Source: Pseudomonas parasichuanensis
Lineage (GTDB): Bacteria; Pseudomonadota; Gammaproteobacteria; Pseudomonadales; Pseudomonadaceae
Assembly: GCF_021601385.1 (NCBI RefSeq)
Contig: NZ_BQHO01000008.1
Coordinates: 62,001 to 126,000 of the forward strand
Direction: 5' to 3'
Length of the DNA stretch: 64,000 bases
Under the pieces are notes generated by a model. The model was given only the letters and a program-made list of their open reading frames with translations. It had not been told where the DNA came from and did no database searches. The position numbers and the translations under genes are program-made. Positions 49,007-57,650 of this stretch are shown here, one piece after another (position 1 is the stretch's first letter; the number at the start of each line of letters is the position of its first letter).

Positions 49007-50341
49007 TTAGCCTCGTGGGAAGAACGGATTGGCGGGCCGGGCCAGGCCCAGGTGGTCACGCAGGGTGCGGCCCTGGTACTGGGTGCGGAACAGCCCGCGG
49101 CGCTGCAGCTCGGGCACCACCCGGCGGGCAAAGTCGTCCAAGCCCTGGGGCAGGTGCGGCACCAGGATGTTGAAACCGTCGGCGGCACGCCCTTCGAACC
49201 AGGCCTGCAACTGGTCGGCGATCTGCACCGCGGTGCCAACCAGGCTGAAGTGCCCTCGCCCGCCGGCAATGCGCTGGCCCAGCTGGGCCAGGGTCAGGCG
49301 CTCGCTGCCGGCCAGCTCGGTGAGCAGTTGCTGGCGGCTGCGCTGGCCGTCCTCGGTGGGCGGCAGTTCGGGCAGCAGCCCGTCCAGGGGGTAGCCGGAC
49401 AGGTCGAAGTTGCCGAGCATGCGCCCGAGCAAGGCCACCCCCACGCGCGGGTCCACCAGCGCCTGGAACTGCTCGGCCTTGTCTTGCGCCTCACCCTCGC
49501 TCTGCCCCACCACCACATACACGCCCGGCATGATCTTCAGTTCATCCTCGCTGCGCCCATAGCGCGCCAGGCGCCCCTTGAGGTCGGTGTAGAACGCCTG
49601 GGCACGGGCCAGCGACGGCTGCGCGGTGAACACCACCTCGGCGGTTTCGGCGGCCAACTCGCGGCCAGCCTCGGACGAGCCGGCCTGTACCAGCACCGGA
49701 CGGCCTTGGGGTGAGCGGGCGACGTTGAGCGGGCCTTTGACCCGGAAGTGCTCGCCGGCATGCGCCAGGGTGCGTACGGCCTCGGGGTGGTGGAACTGGC
49801 CGCTGGCCTTGTCACGCACGAAGGCATCGTCCGCCCAGCTGTCCCACAACCCCTGCACCACCTGCTGGAACTCACGGGCCCGGGCATAGCGCTCGGCGTG
49901 GGGAATGTGTGCCTCGCGGCCGAAATTGCCGGCTTCGGCGGCGGCATCGGAGGTCACCAGGTTCCAGCCAGCGCGGCCAGCGGACAGGTGATCGAGCGAA
50001 GCGAACTTGCGCGCCACATGGTACGGCTCGTTGTAGCTGGTGGTGGCGGTGGCGACCAGGCCGATGCGCTCGGTCACCGCGCTCAAGGCCGACAACAGCG
50101 TCAGCGGCTCGAAGTACACCGAGCGGGCACTGTGGCTGGCCAAGGCGTCACTGGGCGCGGCCACGCTGTCGGCCACGAACAATGCGTCGAAGCAGGCACT
50201 TTCGGCGATCTGCGCGGCCCGGCGGTAGCTGCTGAAGTCCAGCGGGTCGGCCGGTACGTCCGGATGGCGCCAGGCGGCGACGTGGTGCCCGGTGGCCATG
50301 AGGAAGGCGCCGAGGCTGAGTTGGCGGGTGGCGGTGGTCAT
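49007..50341 (-). CDS. LLM-class flavin monooxygenase (NtaA/SnaA/DszA family)
   Basis: 444 residues. The bacterial-luciferase-like fold shows LGAFLMATGHHVAAWRHP, the SYNEPYHVARKFASLDHLSAGRAGWNLVTS signature of the NtaA/DszA group, and QAGSSEAGRELAAE. These enzymes use FMNH2 and O2 to cleave C-S or C-N bonds in organosulfur or amine compounds. A flavin reductase is not in the cluster. AGAGGG precedes the ATG. It lies between the TonB receptor and the reductase, so uptake and oxidation are linked. Confidence 0.88.
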   Translation of the reverse strand: MTTATRQLSLGAFLMATGHHVAAWRHPDVPADPLDFSSYRRAAQIAESACFDALFVADSVAAPSDALASHSARSVYFEPLTLLSALSAVTERIGLVATATTSYNEPYHVARKFASLDHLSAGRAGWNLVTSDAAAEAGNFGREAHIPHAERYARAREFQQVVQGLWDSWADDAFVRDKASGQFHHPEAVRTLAHAGEHFRVKGPLNVARSPQGRPVLVQAGSSEAGRELAAETAEVVFTAQPSLARAQAFYTDLKGRLARYGRSEDELKIMPGVYVVVGQSEGEAQDKAEQFQALVDPRVGVALLGRMLGNFDLSGYPLDGLLPELPPTEDGQRSRQQLLTELAGSERLTLAQLGQRIAGGRGHFSLVGTAVQIADQLQAWFEGRAADGFNILVPHLPQGLDDFARRVVPELQRRGLFRTQYQGRTLRDHLGLARPANPFFPRG

Positions 50342-50456
50342 GAAGTCCCTCTTTGACGGTTAGATTGCCGGGGCTGCCGTGCAGCCCATCGCGACACAAG
50401 GCCGCTCCTACAGAGGCCGTAATCGGCTTGTGGAAGCCGCCTCTACCAGCACGCTG

Positions 50457-52661
50457 TTAGAAATCCTTGCGCAGCTGCACGCCGAAGTAGCGCCCGTCGT
50501 CTCGCGGCACCGCGCGGTAGATGTAGTCGCCACCGCTGGCCAGCATCTGCGCATAGGACTTGTCGCCCAGGTTCTTGCCCAGCAGCGCCACGCGCCAGCC
50601 GTCGTTGTAGTCGGCCAGGGCAATGCTGGCGTTCCAGATGCCGTAGGCGCCCTGCACGGTGTCGGGGTTCTGGTCGAGGCTGAACTGCACCGCGTCCTGC
50701 CAGCTGTAATCGCTGGACAGCTCCACATCCAGGCCGTTGTCCAGCGGGATGCTGTAGTCGGCCCGCAGGTAGGTTTTCCAGTCCGGGGTGAACGGCAGGT
50801 GGCCGCCATCGATATTGCAGTTGGCCGCCGCGCCCACCGGGCAGTTGAAGTGATCGACCCGCGCCTTGGTGTAGGCCACCGCCGCCGACAGCTTGAGCTG
50901 GCGAGTGGCCTGGAAGCTGGCGTCCAGCTCGACGCCCTGGGTCTTGACGGAGCCTGCGTTGACCAGGCGGGTCACCACCTGGTTGGCCACGGTGTCGAAG
51001 AAGTTGGCCTGGTAGTCGTCGTAGTCGGTGTGGAATACCGCAAGGTTGGCCACCAGGCGGTTGTCCAGCGCGATGCTCTTGAGGCCGATCTCGTAGGCGT
51101 CGGAGGTTTCCGGCTTGAGCGCCTCGGTGTCGCGCGGCTGCATGTTGAAGAACACGTTGTACGCCGGGCCCTTGTAGCCGCGCGAATAGGTGACGTAACC
51201 GGTGAGGTTGTCGTTGAAGTCATATTGCAGCCCGGTACGGCCGCTCCAGCCGTCCTCGTCCACCGAGCCTTCGCTGCGGGTCGAGGGCTGGATGCCGGTG
51301 ACCGCCGTGGCCGAGCTCGATACCCGACGGTGGTCGTACTCGAGGTCGTCGTGGGTCCAGCGCAGGCCGAAGATCGCGCGAAAATCATCGGTGAAATTGA
51401 AGGTGTTCTCGCCGAACAGCGCCACGCTGTCATTGGTTGTGGAGTAATCGGCGCGGCCGTTGTTGGCCACCCCACTGTTGACCGACAGGCGCTGGTACAC
51501 CTCGCTCGAGGTGCCGTGCATGTAGAAGGCGCCCAGTACGTACTCGTTGAACTGGCCCTTGGGCGAGGTCAGGCGAAACTCCTGGCTGTACTGGTCGTAG
51601 TCCACCGTGCCCTTGTCATGGGAGGCGGTCACCGGCAGCAGCGCCCGGCGGTCGCCGTCCTGGTACTGGGTGTTGTCCCAGCCGCGCCAGGCGCTGATCG
51701 AGGTCAGGGTGTAGTCGCCCAGTTGCCAGTCGAGCTGCGCCGACAGGCCCTGGTTTTCGTCGATGACGTGGGTCTTGTAGTCGCTGTTGATGTCGCGGTT
51801 ATGAGCGCTGGGCACCACCGGGCGCAGTTGTTGGGTGAACGCCGTGCTGGCTTTGCTGATGACGCCACTGGGCAGGCTGTCCTCGCCCTTCATGTAGTCG
51901 GCGATCAGGGTCAGGCGCAGCTCGTCATTGGGCTCGAACTCCAGCTTGCCGCGCACGCCCTTGCGCTCGTAGCCGTTGACGTCATGGCCGTTGGCGACGT
52001 TCTCGACGTTGCCGTCGTAGTCGCCCCACAGGGTGCTCAACGAGCCCTTGAGCTGCTCGTTCAGGCGCCCGCCGAGGCCGAAGCGCAGGCGGTTCTCGTC
52101 GCCCCCGCCGAAGTGCGAGTAATCGACATAGCCGCGGGTCTGCTCGGGGATGGCCTTGCTGACCACGTTCAGCACGCCGGCCGAGGCGTTCTTGCCGAAC
52201 AGCGTGCCCTGCGGCCCGCGCAGCACCTCGATGCGCTCGAGGTCGAGCAGGTCGAGGGTGGATTGGCCCGGGCGGCCGAATACCACGCCGTCGACCACCG
52301 TGGCCACCGTCGGCTCTACGCCCGGCGAGGTGGAGATGGTGCCCACACCGCGAATGAACAGCGACGTGTCCTTGTTCGAAGCGCCGGCACGGTAATTGAG
52401 GGTCGGCACCTGTTGGACGATGCTGGCGACATTGTTGCGGTTGTCGCGCTCCAGCTGCTCACCGTCGACCACCGAAACGGCCACCGGCACTTTCTGCAAG
52501 GGCGCTTCACGGCGGGTGGCGGTGACGGTTACCGCTTCGAGCGCTGCCGGCTCGGCCGGGGTGGCGGCCTGGGCCGCCTGGCCAATGGCGGCCAGCAATA
52601 CCGCCGTGGCCAAAGGCCCACGGCGAACTGGAGGGAACGACGGATTATGGCGTTTGTGCAT
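50457..52661 (-). CDS. TonB-dependent outer-membrane receptor
   Basis: 734 residues. Signal peptide to about 33 (AIGQAAQA), a TonB box-like EAVTVTATRRE, plug domain with LFIRGVGTISTSPGVEPTVATVVDGV and ERIEVLRGPQGTLFGKNASAG, then a 22-strand barrel ending in the aromatic LRKDF. The plug resembles receptors for small organics rather than classical ferrichrome receptors. With the downstream sulfonate-type genes it probably imports an organosulfur compound. A LacI-type operator lies 96 bases upstream of its start. Its complementary strand is open for 840 codons. Confidence 0.9.
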   Translation of the reverse strand: MHKRHNPSFPPVRRGPLATAVLLAAIGQAAQAATPAEPAALEAVTVTATRREAPLQKVPVAVSVVDGEQLERDNRNNVASIVQQVPTLNYRAGASNKDTSLFIRGVGTISTSPGVEPTVATVVDGVVFGRPGQSTLDLLDLERIEVLRGPQGTLFGKNASAGVLNVVSKAIPEQTRGYVDYSHFGGGDENRLRFGLGGRLNEQLKGSLSTLWGDYDGNVENVANGHDVNGYERKGVRGKLEFEPNDELRLTLIADYMKGEDSLPSGVISKASTAFTQQLRPVVPSAHNRDINSDYKTHVIDENQGLSAQLDWQLGDYTLTSISAWRGWDNTQYQDGDRRALLPVTASHDKGTVDYDQYSQEFRLTSPKGQFNEYVLGAFYMHGTSSEVYQRLSVNSGVANNGRADYSTTNDSVALFGENTFNFTDDFRAIFGLRWTHDDLEYDHRRVSSSATAVTGIQPSTRSEGSVDEDGWSGRTGLQYDFNDNLTGYVTYSRGYKGPAYNVFFNMQPRDTEALKPETSDAYEIGLKSIALDNRLVANLAVFHTDYDDYQANFFDTVANQVVTRLVNAGSVKTQGVELDASFQATRQLKLSAAVAYTKARVDHFNCPVGAAANCNIDGGHLPFTPDWKTYLRADYSIPLDNGLDVELSSDYSWQDAVQFSLDQNPDTVQGAYGIWNASIALADYNDGWRVALLGKNLGDKSYAQMLASGGDYIYRAVPRDDGRYFGVQLRKDF

Positions 52662-52756
52662 GATGCTGACTGCCCTGAAAGAACCAGACGGAAGATGACG
52701 CTGTGGGTGTCTGGTCTCGCTCGTGCGAGTGGCAGCCGCTTGCCAACAGCAGCGCT

Positions 52757-52770
52757 TGGTAGCGCTAACA
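52757..52770. promoter_or_regulatory. LacI-type operator near the TonB receptor
   Basis: TGGTAGCGCTAACA, palindromic but for one position, about 96 bases before the receptor start. It pairs with the perfect site at 52860. Confidence 0.7.
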
Positions 52771-52859
52771 TGAGCGAGTATCAGAGCAGGCTGCTTAGCA
52801 GGTCAAATACTGAAAAAGCACTTTTATATGCATTAAAGCTATTTGCAAAACCTGGTGCA

Positions 52860-52871
52860 GTTAGCGCTAAC
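52860..52871. promoter_or_regulatory. LacI-type operator near the regulator gene
   Basis: GTTAGCGCTAAC, a perfect 12-bp palindrome 31 bases before the LacI-family start. The distance to the other site (about 103 bases, close to ten helical turns) would allow looping. Confidence 0.75.
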
Positions 52872-52901
52872 ATCGCGCCATTTCCATCCGGAGGCGGCCC
52901 C

Positions 52902-53948
52902 GTGAGCCAGTCCAGGGACAACCCGCGCAAGCGCCGCGGCGCCGGCCGCGTCACCCTCGCTGACGTGGCGCGGATGGCGGACGTGTCGGCGATCAGCGTG
53001 TCACGCTACTTCAACCAGCCCGAGCAGGTCTCCGGCCCCCTGCGCGAGCGGATCCAGGCGGCCGTGCAGCAACTGGGCTACGTGCCCAACCTGGTGGCCG
53101 GTGGCCTGGCCTCGGCACGCGGGCGCATCGTCGGGATGGTCATCCCGAACATCTCCGGGCCGATCTTCGCCCAGACCATCCAGGCGTTCAGCGACACCCT
53201 GGGCAAGCACGGCTACCAGTTGCTGCTGGCCTCCAGCTATTTCAGTGAGGAGCAGGAAGAAAGCGCGGTACGGGCCTTTCTCGGTTGGTCGCCGGCAGCG
53301 CTGGTGGTGACCAGCCACTTCCACAGCCCAGCCACCGAAAAGATGCTGGCCGAGGCCGATGTGCCGGTGGTGGAGATCTGGGACTACGTACCGGAGCGCG
53401 CGCCACTGCAGGTGGGTTTCCTGCACTTCGAGGTGGGCGTGCAGGCCTGCCGCTACCTGCTGGACAAGGGCCATCGGCGCATCGCCTTTGTGCAGAACAG
53501 TGCCGCCGGCGACTTCAGCGCCCTGGAGCGGCGTGACGGCTATACCCACACCCTGCGCGAGGCGGGGCTGGAGCCCTGGGTGTTCGTGCCCTCGGCGGGC
53601 ACCGCACCGTTCGAGGCAGGGCGCCAGGCCATGGAGGCACTGATCCGCCGCCAGCCCCGGCCGGACGCGATCATCTTCGCCAACGACAACCTCGCCGCCG
53701 GCGCCCTGCTCGCCGGCCAGCGCGCCGGGCTGCGGCTGCCCGAGGACATGGCCGTGATGGGCTTTGGCGATTACGCCTTCGCCGAAATGCTGCTGCCCAG
53801 CCTGACCACACTGCGCCCGCCGTCACGGCAGATTGGCGAGGTGGCGGCCTTGCGCGTGCTCGAACACCTGGGTGTGCTGGAACATGACGGCGAGGTGCAG
53901 CGCCTGAACCTGCTGCACTGCGAACTGATTGCCCGCGAGAGCGCGTGA
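52902..53948 (+). CDS. LacI-family transcriptional regulator of the organosulfur cluster
   Basis: 348 residues from a GTG preceded by GGAGG. The helix-turn-helix is VTLADVARMADVSAISVSRYFNQ, the hinge LVAGGLASARGRIVG, and the sensor domain has FANDNLAAGALLAGQRAG and VMGFGDYAFAEM as in the GntR/GnuR subgroup. The open frame continues upstream antisense to the receptor, but nothing family-like precedes 52902. Divergent from the TonB receptor, it should repress the receptor-monooxygenase-reductase-SsuA operon and itself through the two palindromes. Inducer unknown. Confidence 0.88.
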   Translation: MSQSRDNPRKRRGAGRVTLADVARMADVSAISVSRYFNQPEQVSGPLRERIQAAVQQLGYVPNLVAGGLASARGRIVGMVIPNISGPIFAQTIQAFSDTLGKHGYQLLLASSYFSEEQEESAVRAFLGWSPAALVVTSHFHSPATEKMLAEADVPVVEIWDYVPERAPLQVGFLHFEVGVQACRYLLDKGHRRIAFVQNSAAGDFSALERRDGYTHTLREAGLEPWVFVPSAGTAPFEAGRQAMEALIRRQPRPDAIIFANDNLAAGALLAGQRAGLRLPEDMAVMGFGDYAFAEMLLPSLTTLRPPSRQIGEVAALRVLEHLGVLEHDGEVQRLNLLHCELIARESA

Positions 53949-53968
53949 AGCGCCGCACCCCCGGTACG

Positions 53969-54991
53969 TCACGCCAGGGCTTTGAGCCCCTGCCACTCCT
54001 GCTCGGTCAGTGCCACCCCTTCGCGCCCGGCCACTTCACGCTCGCGGTAGCGACGCTCACCTGGCATGCGCGACAGCCCCACCGCCTGCATCTGCTCCAC
54101 CAATTCCCGGCTGCGCTGGGCAAAGCGCTCGCCCTCGGCCTTGCTCGGGTCGATCACGATGATCAACTGCCCGGTCCACGGCGTCTTCGCCCCGGGGTGC
54201 CCGGACCAGTCGAACTCCCAGGAGAAGTGGCCACCGGTCAGCGCCGCCGCCAGCAGCTCGACCATCATCGACAGCGCCGAGCCCTTGTGCCCGCCAAATG
54301 GCAGCAACGCACCACCTTCGAGAATGGCCTTGGGGTCGGTGGTCGGCTGCCCATCGGCATCCACGCCCATCCCTTCAGGCAACTGCTGGCCGGCACGGGC
54401 AGCGATCTGTACGTCCCCGTGGGCCATGGCGCTGGTGGCCATGTCGAACACGATCGGGTCGTGCCCGGCGCACGGCGCGGCAAAGGCGATGGGGTTGGTG
54501 CCGAACAACGGCTTGCGCGCACCGTGGGGCACCACGCAGGTCATGCTGTTGACCACGCTCAGGGCCACCAGGCCTTCATCGGCGAACGGCTCGACATCCG
54601 GCCACAGGGCGGCGAAGTGATGCGAATTGTGGATCGCCAGCACGGCGATACCGGCGCTGCGGGCCTTCTCCACCAGCAGCGCACGCGCCGCCGCCAGGGC
54701 CGGCTGGGCAAAGCCGCCGCCGGCATCGACCCGCACATAGCCCGACGCCACGTCGGTCACCTGCGCCGAGGCCTTGCCATCGACCCAGCCGCTGGCCAGG
54801 GTCGAGACGTAGCCGGGAATACGGAACACACCATGGCTGTGGGCGCCATCGCGCTGGGCGCTGGCGCAGTTATGGGCAAGCACGGCGGCCACCGCTGCGC
54901 TGCAGCCATGGCGTTGGAGGATCGCTTGCAGCAGCGCCTGCAGCTCGGCAAAGGGCACGCGCACGGCAGGGCTGGTGGACGGTGCGGACAT
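53969..54991 (-). CDS. dpkA: delta1-piperideine-2-carboxylate reductase (Ldh/malate dehydrogenase-like family)
   Basis: 340 residues of the Ldh family (NADPH-dependent, non-Rossmann). Signatures are HNCASAQRDGAHSHGVFRIPGY, AIHNSHHFAALWPDVE, PHGARKPLFGTNPIAFA and GALLPFGGHKGSALSMMVELLAAAL. DpkA reduces delta1-piperideine-2-carboxylate to L-pipecolate in D-lysine catabolism and delta1-pyrroline-2-carboxylate to L-proline. AAGGAG precedes the ATG. It is divergent from the RpiR regulator and amino acid transporter genes, the arrangement I recall in P. putida, which supports the assignment. Confidence 0.88.
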   Translation of the reverse strand: MSAPSTSPAVRVPFAELQALLQAILQRHGCSAAVAAVLAHNCASAQRDGAHSHGVFRIPGYVSTLASGWVDGKASAQVTDVASGYVRVDAGGGFAQPALAAARALLVEKARSAGIAVLAIHNSHHFAALWPDVEPFADEGLVALSVVNSMTCVVPHGARKPLFGTNPIAFAAPCAGHDPIVFDMATSAMAHGDVQIAARAGQQLPEGMGVDADGQPTTDPKAILEGGALLPFGGHKGSALSMMVELLAAALTGGHFSWEFDWSGHPGAKTPWTGQLIIVIDPSKAEGERFAQRSRELVEQMQAVGLSRMPGERRYREREVAGREGVALTEQEWQGLKALA

Positions 54992-55051
54992 CTGAAGCTC
55001 CTTTCTTGGTATTGGAATGGCTACAGCGCAACGCCCTGACTTTCCCGTGAA

Positions 55052-55086
55052 TGACAGCTATCTGTCAAATATTGACTTGATGACAG
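55052..55086. promoter_or_regulatory. putative RpiR operators overlapping a promoter
   Basis: TGACAG-N4-CTGTCA (55052-55067) is a perfect dyad, and a third TGACAG lies at 55081. Between them TTGACT (55072-55077) and CATTTT (55095-55100) are spaced by 17 bases as a sigma-70 promoter reading toward the regulator. Confidence 0.6.
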
Positions 55087-55133
55087 AAAACAGCCATTTT
55101 CTTCTCCACGCCAGAAATCAGCCGGAGCGCTAC

Positions 55134-56009
55134 ATGAGCCAATCGATCAAGCAACGCCTGGAAAGCAGCCTCGACAGCGCTGCCGCCTCTGGCCGCAAGA
55201 TCGCCAGCTACATGCTCGCCAACCTGCACGAGCTGCCGTTCCAGACGTCGGCGAGCATCGCCGCCAAGCTGGATGTCAGCGAATCCAGTGTCGGCCGCTT
55301 CTGCCGCGCGCTGGGCTACGCCCACCTCAAGGCGCTCAAGCAGGACTTGCAGAACGACCTCGGTGATGGCCCCTGGCTGGTGGGTGATCGCCTGCAGGAG
55401 TTTCGCCAGCAACCCGAAGACGACCGCGAGCACGCCGGCAGCCTGGAGCTGGAAATGGCCGCCCTGGTGCGTGTGCACGAACACAGCCGCAGCGAGGCCT
55501 GGCGCCAGGTGGCCCGGCGCCTGGCCGATAAACCCCAGGTGTTCATCGCCGGTTTCCAGACCGAGCGCGGCATCGCCCTGTGCATGACCCACCTGCTGCA
55601 GTACCTGCGCAATGGCGTGCACTGCGTGGATGGCAGCGCCGGGCACTTCGGCGAGGTGCTGCTGGGCAAGCCCGAGGACCTCACCCTGGTGGTGTTCGAA
55701 GCCCGCCGCTACTCGCGCCACGCCCTGCAGCTGTGCCAGAAAGCCCGCGCCCTGGGCATCCCGGTGACGCTGGTGACCGACACCTTCTGTGACTGGGCCG
55801 ATGCCAACGCCGACGAGGTGTTCCGCATCCCCACCGAATTCAATCTGTTTTGGGACTCCACGGCGGCGATGCTGTCGTGGGTGCACCTGATGGTCAACGA
55901 GGTCTGCAAGAAGCTCGGGCCGGATGTTGAAAAACGCTTGGAAGCAACTGCCGCTCTACATAACGAGTTCGTCGGCTACACCTCGTGGCCGGCGGGCAAA
56001 CAACAATAG
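55134..56009 (+). CDS. RpiR-family transcriptional regulator
   Basis: 291 residues from the ATG at 55134 (GGAG upstream). The N-terminal HTH_6 domain has ASIAAKLDVSESSVGRFCRALGYAHLKALKQDL. The C-terminal sugar-isomerase (SIS) domain shows VFIAGFQTERGIALCMTHLLQ and LVVFEARRYSRHALQLCQKARALGIPVTLVTD. It sits between dpkA and the D-amino acid transporter operon, so it probably controls both in response to a D-lysine catabolite. The binding-protein gene starts 26 bases after its stop, suggesting one transcript. Confidence 0.88.
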   Translation: MSQSIKQRLESSLDSAAASGRKIASYMLANLHELPFQTSASIAAKLDVSESSVGRFCRALGYAHLKALKQDLQNDLGDGPWLVGDRLQEFRQQPEDDREHAGSLELEMAALVRVHEHSRSEAWRQVARRLADKPQVFIAGFQTERGIALCMTHLLQYLRNGVHCVDGSAGHFGEVLLGKPEDLTLVVFEARRYSRHALQLCQKARALGIPVTLVTDTFCDWADANADEVFRIPTEFNLFWDSTAAMLSWVHLMVNEVCKKLGPDVEKRLEATAALHNEFVGYTSWPAGKQQ

Positions 56010-56035
56010 AAAGCGTGTAGATACAGAGGTGCGAG

Positions 56036-56788
56036 ATGAAAAGATCCATGGCTGTGGTGGGTGCGTGCGCCCTGCTGCTGGCGGGTGCCGCCAGTGCCGA
56101 AACCCTGCGTTTTGCCACCGAAGGCGCCTACCCGCCCTTCAACTATGTGGATGCCGATAACAAGCTGCATGGCTTCGATATCGACATCACCCACGCCCTG
56201 TGCGAGCAGATGAAGGTCGAGTGCACCCTGGTGGCGCAGGACTGGGAAGGCATCATCCCGGCCCTGATGGCACGCAAATACGACGCCGTGGTGGCCTCGA
56301 TGATCGACACCGAGGAACGGCGCAAGAAGATCGCCTTCACCGACCACTACTACCGCACCCCGCTGACCGTGGCCGTGGCCAAGGACAGCAAGATCACCGA
56401 CGCGCAAACCGACTTCGTCGGCTACACCGTCGGCGCCCAGTCCTCCTCCACCCAGGCGATCTACGCCGAAGATGTGTACGGCAAGGCCGGCGCCGACGTG
56501 AAGCTGTACCCGACCATGGACGAAGCCAACGCCGACCTCGCCGCCGGGCGCCTGGACGGGGTGATCGCCGACAAATTCCCGCTGCACGAGTGGCTGAACA
56601 AGAACGGCCAGGACTGCTGCAAGATCCTTGGCGACGTCAAGGACACCAAGGCCGATGCGGCAATTGCCGTGCGCAAGGATGACGAGGCGTTGCGCACGCG
56701 GTTGAACCAGGCCCTGGCGGCGATCGTGGCCAATGGCACGTACCAGAAGATCGCCAGCAAGTATTTTGCCTTCGATATCTATAACTGA
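56036..56788 (+). CDS. polar amino acid ABC transporter, periplasmic binding protein
   Basis: 250 residues; signal peptide MKRSMAVVGACALLLAGAASA. Family-3 motifs are LRFATEGAYPPFNYVDADNKLHGFDIDITHAL and ARKYDAVVASMIDTEERRKKIAFTDHYYRTP, close to lysine/arginine/ornithine-binding proteins. Ser-Ser-Ser-Thr at QSSSTQ and Asp in the second lobe fit ligand carboxylate and amine binding. Context predicts D-lysine or another basic amino acid. It is followed by a REP pair before the permease genes. Confidence 0.9.
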   Translation: MKRSMAVVGACALLLAGAASAETLRFATEGAYPPFNYVDADNKLHGFDIDITHALCEQMKVECTLVAQDWEGIIPALMARKYDAVVASMIDTEERRKKIAFTDHYYRTPLTVAVAKDSKITDAQTDFVGYTVGAQSSSTQAIYAEDVYGKAGADVKLYPTMDEANADLAAGRLDGVIADKFPLHEWLNKNGQDCCKILGDVKDTKADAAIAVRKDDEALRTRLNQALAAIVANGTYQKIASKYFAFDIYN

Positions 56789-56815
56789 GGCGGTCCCTGG
56801 GGCTGCTGCGCAGCC

Positions 56816-56886
56816 CTTTCGCGGCGCAAGGCCGCTCCTACAAAGTGGCCGAGCTGCCCTGTAGGAGCGGCCTCGTGCCGCGAAAG
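56816..56886. repeat. REP inverted pair inside the transporter operon
   Basis: 27-base arms at 56816-56842 and 56860-56886 (one mismatched pair). It lies between the binding-protein gene and the first permease, a common position where a hairpin protects and limits the upstream transcript so that binding protein is made in excess. Confidence 0.85.
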
Positions 56887-56930
56887 GGGCGCAAAGCGCC
56901 CCCAGATTCGCCGACCCCGAGGGCTCCCAC

Positions 56931-57650
56931 ATGCTCGATCAACTGTCTCTACTGTCTTTCGCCAGCGGTGGCTGGGGCCAGGCGCTGCTGGCCGGCGCCC
57001 TGGTAACCGTGTCGCTGGCCCTGGCCTGCCTGCCCGTCGGCCTGCCACTGGGGCTGCTGGTGGCGCTGGCCGCGCGCTCGCGCAAACGCCTGCCACGGGC
57101 CTGGGCCACCACCTTCTCCACGGTGTTCCGCGGCCTGCCCGAACTGCTCACCCTGCTGATCATCTACTACGGCTGCCAGATCGCCGCGCAGAAGATCCTT
57201 GCCGCCCTGGGCTACCCGGGCGAGGTGCTGATCAATACCTTCCTCGCCGCCATGGTCGCCTTCAGCCTGGTGTTCGCCGCGTTCTCCAGCGAGATCTGGC
57301 TGATGGCCTTCAAGACCCTGCCCAAGGGCCAGCTGGAGGCCTGCTCGGCCCTGGGCCTGAGCAAGCGCACCGGGTTCTTCAAAGTGGTGCTGCCGCAGCT
57401 CACGCGCATCGCCCTGCCGGGGCTTTCGAACAATTGGCTGAGCCTGCTCAAGGACACCTCGCTGGTGTCGACCATCTCGCTGATCGACCTGATGCGCCAG
57501 ACCAACCTGGCGGTCAGCGTGACCAAGGAGCCGATGTTCTTCTACGGCGTGGCCTGCCTGGTCTACCTGCTGTTCTCGGCAGTCTCGGGCCGGGTCTTCG
57601 CCTTGCTTGAAAAACGCAGCAACCGCCACCTGCAAGGAGCCCGCACATGA
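56931..57650 (+). CDS. amino acid ABC transporter permease (HisQ type)
   Basis: 239 residues with five hydrophobic segments and the EAA loop EACSALGLSKRTGFFKVVLPQ for ATPase contact. FRGLPELLTLLIIYYGCQ is the typical HisQ N-terminal motif. It pairs with the following permease, whose ATG overlaps its stop by four bases. Part of the D-amino acid/D-lysine uptake operon. Confidence 0.92.
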   Translation: MLDQLSLLSFASGGWGQALLAGALVTVSLALACLPVGLPLGLLVALAARSRKRLPRAWATTFSTVFRGLPELLTLLIIYYGCQIAAQKILAALGYPGEVLINTFLAAMVAFSLVFAAFSSEIWLMAFKTLPKGQLEACSALGLSKRTGFFKVVLPQLTRIALPGLSNNWLSLLKDTSLVSTISLIDLMRQTNLAVSVTKEPMFFYGVACLVYLLFSAVSGRVFALLEKRSNRHLQGART

